DNA of 64,000 bases from Pusillibacter faecalis (GTDB taxonomy: Bacteria; Bacillota; Clostridia; Oscillospirales; Oscillospiraceae): NCBI RefSeq assembly GCF_018408705.1, contig NZ_AP023420.1:2480001-2544000 (forward strand). The letters run 5' to 3'. Below are positions 58,166 through 64,000 of this stretch, in pieces. The notes under the pieces are model-generated. The model did no database searches. It saw nothing but the letters and a program-made list of their open reading frames with translations, and was not told the origin of the DNA. A program made the position numbers and the translations under genes. Every line of letters starts with the position of its first letter. Positions within the stretch are counted from its first letter, which is position 1.

Positions 58166-60120
58166 CCACCTTTCAAGGACTTTGAGATATTTGTTTTTTC
58201 AACCCACATAACATTTGTGAAAATGATTGCCATTTCAATAATGGTGAGCAATGCTCCAACCAGTAAAGCAATCCCGACACTTGCGTTAGATATAAAAAGC
58301 GAAACAATGCAAATCAATATCACAACGGCTATATTTTCTAAGAGATTAACGGAAATAAATCTTTTGTGCCTTTCATAAAAGCGATAGCCCAAAACCTTTT
58401 TGAGGGAGATTTCCATCGCATTAAGTCTAAATTCCATTTTCACTTCAGATATGATGATAGCGATATCTAACAGCAATACTAATACGCAAAGAGAGCTTAT
58501 AAAGCCAATCAGTTTCACGAGGAAACTATGACTATAAGTATAATCCTCCCCGACATTCGTCAGCATAAAATAGTGTGGACCAAGCTGTTCTGCATATTTT
58601 TTCGCAGCATTACGAATTGTGCTTTCATCGCATCCGTAGATCACCTCACCATTATATGTTCCTGTTTCGATATAACTTCCATTCAAAGCAACAGCCTCAT
58701 TTGCCTGATAAATAACAATCGGATTTGTTGCTCTTGACAATCCGTCAATAGCCTCTTCTCTGTTCGAATTGAGATAATAAAATTGCTCTCTGCCAGAATA
58801 TTCTTTATAAACAACACGCAGTTCTTCTGCATTTTGGGTAAGAGAGTCAATTTCCTCTTTTGCGATATCTTTGTATGATTCCGCATTTTTTCCCTTTGGC
58901 ACGAAGACCACGATATCCTCTTTTTCATCATCTTCAGTAAGCATATCAGAAAACCCTTGCAGCATATCTCTGGCATTATGATTTACAAAAATATAATTAT
59001 CCGTATCGCTTATCCGGCTGCCTATGCAGACCACCGGATTTATAGTGTTGTATTCATTTTCGTAAAGGTCATTCCAAAATTCGCTCTCTTTGGATTCCTC
59101 CTCATTTTCTTCAAAAGGAGGTTCAATCTGCATAACTCCAAAATAGTAATCATTATAATGATTTTCTAAAAGAGTAGTGTTTGTAAGTAAATTACCTTGA
59201 ATGCTACTGAGATTTGTAGTTATTGTAAAAATCGTCATAGCAGTAGCAAATACTTTAAGACCGTTCAGAAGATAAAACATACCTTTTTTATCTGAAGCAT
59301 TGGCAAAGGCTTTTTTTACATCAAAGCGGACAAAAGCAGCATAAGGAATTACGGAAAGAACTGCTCCGGCACAATACACTGCCAAAATGAGATGATCTTC
59401 ATACGCTCCCGATATAAATTGAGAAACAAGCAACTTTGCTAAGACGAATAATGCAGCATATGAAATCATATCAGCCACTACAGCTTTTAGAGCAATCACA
59501 GCAGCATTTTCGCCCAGAGAAGCTCGTACAACTACTTCCTTTTGTCTGCGTATCACCTCAATCATATTAAGTACAATCATCAATATGGCAACCAGGCCCC
59601 AAACAATGAACATCATATCAGTTTCGGTTGATTGCCAAAACTCTGGCTGCGATATAGAATATTCTTTTGCCAAATCTTGATATGTGGCAATAATGTCATC
59701 ATCGTCACCGATATAGCTGACCATTATTTCCTGTCCATTGCCTGTGTTTTTTGCTTCTCTAAAATCTTCAAATTCTATTACGGTGATTCCGCCTATCAAA
59801 GCCGTATATGTTTTTTCCTCAATATCCATTGTGCTTTTAAGACTATCCCGAACAACGGTATCATCACCATAAATATAAAGTCTTGTCTGATAATTAGAAA
59901 CTCTCTGATTAAAAGTCGAAAAAATATGAACACCATGCTTCTCAGCTGTATCTTCTGCATTGGCTAAAAATGAATCCATATCGTCATTAGTAGTTGTGTA
60001 TCTGGACGATAAATAATAAGCACCATTAAAGTTCCAGAGCATATTTTGATATACTTCAGCTTGCATAACAAAAGCAAAAATAATCGTAATCAACAGCAAT
60101 ATATTTCTTATATGTTTCAT
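58156..60120 (-). CDS. DUF1430-type bacteriocin-associated membrane protein
   Basis: 654 residues. An N-terminal membrane helix (ILLLITIIFAFVMQAEVYQN), a large extracellular domain (30-160), helices around 165-270 and four more near 285-310 and 560-650, and a second extracellular domain (310-545). The layout fits the bacteriocin-associated integral membrane family paired with lactococcin-972-type ATPases (FtsX-like). Strongly AT-rich. No lactococcin-972 precursor gene is visible, so this may be an immunity or resistance transporter. Confidence 0.82.
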   Translation of the reverse strand: MKHIRNILLLITIIFAFVMQAEVYQNMLWNFNGAYYLSSRYTTTNDDMDSFLANAEDTAEKHGVHIFSTFNQRVSNYQTRLYIYGDDTVVRDSLKSTMDIEEKTYTALIGGITVIEFEDFREAKNTGNGQEIMVSYIGDDDDIIATYQDLAKEYSISQPEFWQSTETDMMFIVWGLVAILMIVLNMIEVIRRQKEVVVRASLGENAAVIALKAVVADMISYAALFVLAKLLVSQFISGAYEDHLILAVYCAGAVLSVIPYAAFVRFDVKKAFANASDKKGMFYLLNGLKVFATAMTIFTITTNLSSIQGNLLTNTTLLENHYNDYYFGVMQIEPPFEENEEESKESEFWNDLYENEYNTINPVVCIGSRISDTDNYIFVNHNARDMLQGFSDMLTEDDEKEDIVVFVPKGKNAESYKDIAKEEIDSLTQNAEELRVVYKEYSGREQFYYLNSNREEAIDGLSRATNPIVIYQANEAVALNGSYIETGTYNGEVIYGCDESTIRNAAKKYAEQLGPHYFMLTNVGEDYTYSHSFLVKLIGFISSLCVLVLLLDIAIIISEVKMEFRLNAMEISLKKVLGYRFYERHKRFISVNLLENIAVVILICIVSLFISNASVGIALLVGALLTIIEMAIIFTNVMWVEKTNISKSLKGGCL

Positions 60121-60194
60121 TTAAAATTCTTAAACCTCCTTTGAATAGGTAACAGACACACGATTGCCCAAAATACTAATATGGATTTTTTCAT
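60117..60194 (-). CDS. Possible 25-residue leader peptide of the ABC operon
   Basis: The frame MKKSILVFWAIVCLLPIQRR ends FKNFK, and its TGA overlaps the ATG of the permease gene (ATGA). The ribosome binding site of the permease (AAAGGAGG) lies inside it. It resembles a truncated signal peptide, so it may be a remnant of a bacteriocin precursor or a coupling leader. Its own ribosome binding site is weak. Confidence 0.35.
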   Translation of the reverse strand: MKKSILVFWAIVCLLPIQRRFKNFK

Positions 60195-60247
60195 ACAACC
60201 ACATTCTCTTGTTAGATTCTAATTTTCCGTTTTCTTTATTCGCATAA

Positions 60248-60258
60248 ATTGTACCATA
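60248..60258 (-). promoter_or_regulatory. Extended -10 promoter element for the ABC cargo operon
   Basis: On the minus strand TATGGTACAAT, a TGn-extended -10 box, about 130 bases before the permease ATG. No good -35 box is seen. Confidence 0.45.
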
Positions 60259-60335
60259 AAACTCGTGAACAATTCTACCGCAACTTTGGACTACATGAGA
60301 AAAGTCCGAACAGTTTTCTGCCCGGACTTCCTCGC

Positions 60336-60680
60336 TCAATCATAAATCAATTCCACTTTCACAATCTCCTCTGCCTGTGCCTTGCAAGCGTTCATCTGCC
60401 GCACCCATTCCATTTGGTTTTCGGCTTTCAGTTGCTCGGTCACGCCGTTTTGCTCTGCCAGTGACCGCACGATCAGCTCCATGCGGTTTCGTGCTGTTTC
60501 GTCAATCTCGGCGCAATGCTCAAAGAGCTTGTCGGATAGCACCAGCTCATTGAACAGTATCGGACGGTGCATTTCCAGATACGCCTTGCGAAGTCTGCCG
60601 TAGTGTCCGAGGGGCTTGGTCTTGCGGATAATGATGTTTGGGATAAGATAATCGCCGTTCTGTGTGTAAGTGATATTCAT
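60336..60680 (-). CDS. tnpV: TnpV-family protein of IME2
   Basis: 114 residues. YLIPNIIIRKTKPLGHYGRL and LEMHRPILFNELVLSDKLFE match TnpV, with AENQMEWVRQMNACKAQAEE as the C-terminal helix. It overlaps the end of the recombinase gene by 4 bases (translational coupling), unlike IME1, where tnpV is at the opposite end from the recombinase. Confidence 0.85.
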   Translation of the reverse strand: MNITYTQNGDYLIPNIIIRKTKPLGHYGRLRKAYLEMHRPILFNELVLSDKLFEHCAEIDETARNRMELIVRSLAEQNGVTEQLKAENQMEWVRQMNACKAQAEEIVKVELIYD

Positions 60681-62563
60681 GCTGTTTGTACTCCTTTCAT
60701 CGGCTCTCTCTGCGGTAAACTGCTGACAGGGACGAACACGCCCTTTGCAATGTCCTCCGCACGAATGGCGGCTTTCTTGGCTTCGATTTCTGCCTTTTTC
60801 CGCTTTTTGATTTTGTCCTCGTATCGCTTCTGTGCTCCGCTGGCTTTCCGCTTCAAGTAGTTCTGGTGGAGCCTGTCCTTGCGTTCCTCACGCTTGCGGA
60901 TTTCCTCTAATTCCTCCGGGGTAAGCTCCACTTCGCCAAACGCAGGGGGAACGAAACGACCCACGAAATTGAAGTAAATCTCGACCTCCTGTGTGGTCTG
61001 AATACTGCCCTTGCGGTCACGCTCATGCACAAGGATTTTCTCAATAAACTCATTGAGCATGGCAATCGTCAGCTTGTCGAAGTTCTCATACTTGTCAATC
61101 AGAGCGATAAAACGGTCAGCGTCCTTTTCGTGCTTCTCGTAGCTCTTGATAGCCTTTTCCAGAACAGAGATTTCAGCGGTAAGCTCGGTCTGCTCCTTTT
61201 CATATTGAGCGTCCAGAGTGGCATATCTGCTGTCAGACAGCTTTCCTAAAATGTTGTCCTCATAGATTTTGCAGAGCAGGACTTCCAGCTCGGAAACTCT
61301 CTGCTTTGCGGTGGCAAGGCGTATCCGCTGTTTCTTGACCTCTGCCGTCTGCTGGCTGGACTGCGCTTCCTGCACCACTCGGACAAACTCGGCTCTGTCA
61401 TGCTTCGCATACTCGGCAATAGCTTTGAGCATTTCGGAAACAAGGGACAGTACCACATCTTCATTGATACGGTGCTGTGTCGTGCAGAGCTTTCCAACTG
61501 GGACTTTGCTGTATTGGGAACAGGTATATTGAGAAATACGCTTGCCGTTGTTGGTACGGTGGACATACATCTTGCCGCCGCAATCGGCACAATAAAGCAA
61601 GCCTGTGAGGGGAGCTGCTTCGCCCCAGCCGTCCGGGTAGCGTCTGACATTCCCACGGATTTTCTGCACAAGGTCAAAGGTCTGCTGGTCAATGATAGCT
61701 TCATGGGTATTCTCGAAAATTGTCCATTCGTCCTCCGGGACATAATGGCTTTTCTTGTCCTTGAAGTGCTTTCGGGTCTTGAAGTTGATGGTGTGTCCCA
61801 GATATTCACGCTTTTCAAGAATGTTGCAGATGGTGGAAGAACCCCAGCCGTACACATCTTTGAAGGTCTTATTTTTGTTCACGCCCTCGCCGTGCCGGGC
61901 AAGGTAAGCGGACGGAATGAGGACTTTTTCTTCTTTCAGCTTGCTGGCGATCTGATACGGACCGTAGCCGTCAATCGTCATGGCAAAGATGCGCTTGACC
62001 ACCTCGGCGGCTTCGGGGTCAACCAACCATTGGTCTCTGGCTTCGTTCCAAAGATAGCCGTAAATGACCGTGCCTGTGAGGTGCTTGCCGGACTTGCCTT
62101 TGGACTGGAAAGTGGAACGGATTTTACGGCTGGTGTCTCTGGCGTAGTATTCGTTCATAATGTTGCGGAAAGGGGTAAAATCATCGTCCCCTCTGGCACT
62201 GTCCACGCCGTCATTGATGGCGATAAGGCGAACGCCACGCTGACGCAGGATTTCCATAATCTGACCGACTTTCAGATAGTCACGACCCATGCGGCTCATG
62301 TCCTTGATGCACAAATACTCCACATTCCCGGCTTCCACTTCTTTCATCATTGCTAAAAATCCGGGACGGTCAAAGCAAGTACCACTAATGCCATCGTCCG
62401 TGAAATGGACAATGTTTGTAAAGCCCTGCCGTGCGGCGAACTCCTCCAACATTGCCTTTTGATTGGATATGGAATTGCTCTCACGCTGTTGGTCATCATC
62501 TTTGCCAAAGTCATCACGGCTCAGTCGTTCGTACAGAGCTGTGATTTTCTCATTTTTTCTCAT
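60677..62563 (-). CDS. IME2 large serine recombinase
   Basis: 628 residues from the ATG at 62563, with AAAGGAG upstream. Resolvase domain with catalytic Ser at about residue 15 (TALYERLSRDDFG) and YLCIKDMSRMGRDYLK; recombinase domain (GYGPYQIASKLKEEKVLIPS); zinc ribbon (LYCADCGGKMYVHR); coiled coil and a long basic tail (KRKASGAQKRYEDKIKKRKK). The open frame continues upstream without a stop into the truncated traG gene, giving a potential 970-residue TraG-recombinase fusion. The recombinase's own ribosome binding site makes separate translation likely. Confidence 0.93.
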   Translation of the reverse strand: MRKNEKITALYERLSRDDFGKDDDQQRESNSISNQKAMLEEFAARQGFTNIVHFTDDGISGTCFDRPGFLAMMKEVEAGNVEYLCIKDMSRMGRDYLKVGQIMEILRQRGVRLIAINDGVDSARGDDDFTPFRNIMNEYYARDTSRKIRSTFQSKGKSGKHLTGTVIYGYLWNEARDQWLVDPEAAEVVKRIFAMTIDGYGPYQIASKLKEEKVLIPSAYLARHGEGVNKNKTFKDVYGWGSSTICNILEKREYLGHTINFKTRKHFKDKKSHYVPEDEWTIFENTHEAIIDQQTFDLVQKIRGNVRRYPDGWGEAAPLTGLLYCADCGGKMYVHRTNNGKRISQYTCSQYSKVPVGKLCTTQHRINEDVVLSLVSEMLKAIAEYAKHDRAEFVRVVQEAQSSQQTAEVKKQRIRLATAKQRVSELEVLLCKIYEDNILGKLSDSRYATLDAQYEKEQTELTAEISVLEKAIKSYEKHEKDADRFIALIDKYENFDKLTIAMLNEFIEKILVHERDRKGSIQTTQEVEIYFNFVGRFVPPAFGEVELTPEELEEIRKREERKDRLHQNYLKRKASGAQKRYEDKIKKRKKAEIEAKKAAIRAEDIAKGVFVPVSSLPQREPMKGVQTA

Positions 62564-62650
62564 AACTTGCGCTCCTTTCTTCGGTTTTAGGTTGTGTGTT
62601 CTAAGAGACTTCCCAACCGCTTGATTAAGAAGTCTTTTAGAGCATACAAC

Positions 62651-63601
62651 ACCGCTGCTGAGCTTGTATTTTTTATACTGCTTCACCGCAAAGCAATTCG
62701 GCTTGCGTTGTTCCAGCCCCTTGAACATATAGTCCACGGCGTTGAGAAAGTCCTCGTCATCCTCCTTGACCTCCATGCCGGAGATCATGTCCACCAGCGT
62801 ATTCATGTTGCGATCCTCCTCGGCTCCCTCAAAAATGATGTAGCCCAGCAGAGCGCAGTACAAAAGCGTTTCCGCCTTTGTCCAGAACGGATCGCCCTCC
62901 TTACCCTCGCCCTTGGTGTTGGAAATGAGGGCGTTGACAAACTTCAGAATGTCCGCCTCGGTCTTGATATACGCCAGCGGGTTATAGTGCATGGATTTTG
63001 AAAAATCAATGCTGTTGAACACCTTAATTTTGTAGACCCGCTTTTGCAAAAACGAGCCGACCTGCCCCAGCACACCGCCCTTGGGGTCTACCACCACATA
63101 GGAAGAATGTGCTTGCAGGAGTTGGGGCGTGAGCCAAAAGCGGGTCTTGCCGGAGCCGGACGAGCCGATGCCGCAGAAATTGAGGTTGCGGGCGTTGGCG
63201 GGATTTTTCGGACGGGTGTTCATGGTGAGCCGTTCTGTGGCGGTCAAGATCATATTGTTTTCAAACTTGGGATCGACAAAAGGGCGTATATCTTTTTCAG
63301 ATCCCCAACGGGCTGAACCGTACTCTTCATCACGCCGGTATTTCTTGGCGTCCTTGCTTTTGAAGTAGATCAGCAGGCGGAACGTCGCCGCACCCACAAT
63401 GCCCACCAGCCAGTCAAAGGGAGCAAGGCCGGGGGCGAAGTTGGCAAAAGCCGCTCCGACAGTCTGACCCAGCCCGATGAATTTATGTGCGAAATCGCTG
63501 CCCACCGCCAGACGGTAGGCCGTCCCCAGCTTGAGGAACACCCAGCCGATGAACACATAGGGAATGTTTGGCAGCACATATTTACGGAGCTTATCTGTCA
63601 T
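62651..63601 (-). pseudogene. traG: traG/virD4, 5' fragment split off by IME2
   Basis: 317 codons from the ATG at 63601, with AGGAGG upstream. Two N-terminal membrane helices (residues 8-30 and about 60-80), then FCGIGSSGSGKTRFWLTPQL with Walker A and SYVVVDPKGGVLGQVG. The sequence stops being TraG after YKKYKLSSG. The rest is at 52233-53117. The fragment lacks Walker B, so a product could not work as the coupling ATPase. Confidence 0.93.
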
Positions 63602-64000
63602 GCGACACCTCCTTGATGTGCTCCTTGGGCGGCTTTTCCTTGGCAAGCTGCTGTTCCGCCTGCTTCATCTGTTCGGGGATCGTGGGCTGGCGGGACTTGG
63701 CCTTATCCAGCACCTTGCGGGAATATTCCGAAAAGCAGGCGGTCATAGCGTCCGCCTGCCCGGACTTGAAGAACAGCAGGTATTTCCCCGGTTCAGTCTG
63801 ATAAAAAGCATAGTCCACATTCCATTTCCGGGCCACCCGGTCAAAGAGCTTGGTATCCCCGGACAGTTCAAGGCTGCTGGTGGATGTGCCGTGCGCCATG
63901 AGTTTTTTCACGGTTTGCTTGCCGTGGGGCGTCTGCTTTGCCCGGTGTGCCTTGGCGATCTTGCGCCCCACCGCCCGGACAACATAGGCAAGCCCCCGGG
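63591..64000 (-). CDS. PcfB-family protein (5' end cut by window edge)
   Basis: The visible frame runs upstream through AYVVRAVGRKIAKAHRAKQT to the window edge, so the GTG at 63971 is probably not the start. GKQTVKKLMAHGTSTSSLEL and YLLFFKSGQADAMTACFSEY match PcfB/DUF3801, a protein that works with the relaxase and TraG in Gram-positive conjugation. Its stop overlaps the traG start region by 11 bases, so the two are coupled. Confidence 0.87.
   Translation of the reverse strand, partial: RGLAYVVRAVGRKIAKAHRAKQTPHGKQTVKKLMAHGTSTSSLELSGDTKLFDRVARKWNVDYAFYQTEPGKYLLFFKSGQADAMTACFSEYSRKVLDKAKSRQPTIPEQMKQAEQQLAKEKPPKEHIKEVSHDR

Larger units (their letters stand above)
53118..62650. mobile_element. 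IME2: serine-recombinase mobilizable element inserted in traG
   Basis: About 9.5 kb lying between the codons for SSG and KTAKS of the traG gene. It carries a large serine recombinase and TnpV at one end and TnpW at the other, a primase-helicase, a frameshifted MobA/MobL relaxase, a DUF3847 protein, an RSF1010-like oriT and an AT-rich ABC transporter cargo. No type IV secretion genes are present. Boundaries are placed by reconstruction of the TraG reading frame; the shared core is only a few bases (GGC or GGT codon). Confidence 0.92.
21690..64000. mobile_element. Tn1549-type integrative and conjugative element (right end outside window)
   Basis: The span carries a large serine recombinase at its left edge next to tRNA-Ala(GGC), a relaxase, a MobC-like protein and a full set of type IV secretion genes in the order PcfB, TraG, Maff2, VirB6-like, PrgI, VirB4, NlpC/P60, DUF4315, DUF4366 on the minus strand, which is the layout of Tn1549-family ICEs. 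The left boundary is placed between the tRNA terminator and the recombinase stop; the exact att site cannot be fixed without the right end. Two mobilizable elements are inserted within it (41,581-51,984 and 53,118-62,650). Most backbone genes are GC-rich, whereas the two-component, AbiJ-like, peptidase and ABC cargo genes are AT-rich and look acquired. Confidence 0.9.

Noticed and set aside
60130..60339. 69-residue frame upstream of the ABC permease as a bacteriocin precursor
   Set aside because: It begins with a TTG overlapping the tnpV stop, lacks a signal peptide and lacks lactococcin-972-like features.
1..64000. CRISPR array
   Set aside because: No regular repeat-spacer pattern was seen; the ICE dyads are dispersed over kilobases and are palindromic.
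21690..64000. Prophage
   Set aside because: No capsid, tail, portal or terminase genes; all structural genes belong to a type IV secretion system.

Overview
The window looks like a chromosome segment of an anaerobic gut-type Firmicute (Clostridia, probably Oscillospiraceae-like). This is inferred from the GC-rich coding style, strong AGGAGG ribosome binding sites, an NfnAB-type electron-bifurcating pair, a YgeW/YgeY/carbamate-kinase purine-catabolism cluster, and a large Tn1549-type integrative and conjugative element (ICE). No 16S gene is present, so the genus cannot be fixed.

Chromosome, 1-21.65 kb. On the left lies a partial BMP-family (nucleoside-type) substrate-binding lipoprotein, followed by carbamate kinase, an XRE regulator, the knotted carbamoyltransferase YgeW, a guanine-deaminase-like enzyme, the YgeY hydrolase, a divergent YheO-type regulator, a fold-type II PLP enzyme, a threonine-synthase-like enzyme and a secreted 5'-nucleotidase. 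Together they suggest scavenging and fermentation of nucleotides and purines with ATP made from carbamoyl phosphate. Then come a CBS-domain protein, a Crp/Fnr regulator, nfnA-nfnB, a DUF1835-type protein, a P-loop kinase-like protein, a YbaK-type deacylase, murC and the CCA-adding enzyme. The chromosome arm ends at tRNA-Ala(GGC), which is preceded by two tandem 90-bp units that each start with the 5' part of the same tRNA.

ICE backbone, about 21.69 kb to beyond 64 kb, almost all on the minus strand. It carries a large serine recombinase, a sigma-like regulator, a two-component system with a lipoprotein, an XRE regulator, a relaxase, a MobC-like protein, an AbiJ-like cargo gene on the opposite strand, and the transfer operon: PcfB, TraG/VirD4, Maff2, VirB6-like, two DNA methyltransferases, PrgI, VirB4, NlpC/P60, DUF4315, DUF4366 and small Cys-rich proteins. 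A 23-bp dyad (CYTYGGGAC-N5-GTCCCRARG) occurs 11 times at gene boundaries of this backbone.

Two smaller mobilizable elements (IMEs) are nested inside it. IME1 (about 41,581-51,984) splits maff2. IME2 (about 53,118-62,650) splits traG in frame. Each has its own large serine recombinase, MobA/MobL relaxase (frameshifted in IME2), primase/helicase, DUF3847 protein, a putative oriT with the RSF1010-like core TGCGCCCT, and cargo beside that oriT: peptidase E in IME1 and a lactococcin-972-type ABC transporter in IME2. While both IMEs are integrated, the ICE lacks an intact coupling protein and Maff2. Precise excision of both would restore the two genes, so the three elements form a nested set whose transfer depends on ordered recombination.
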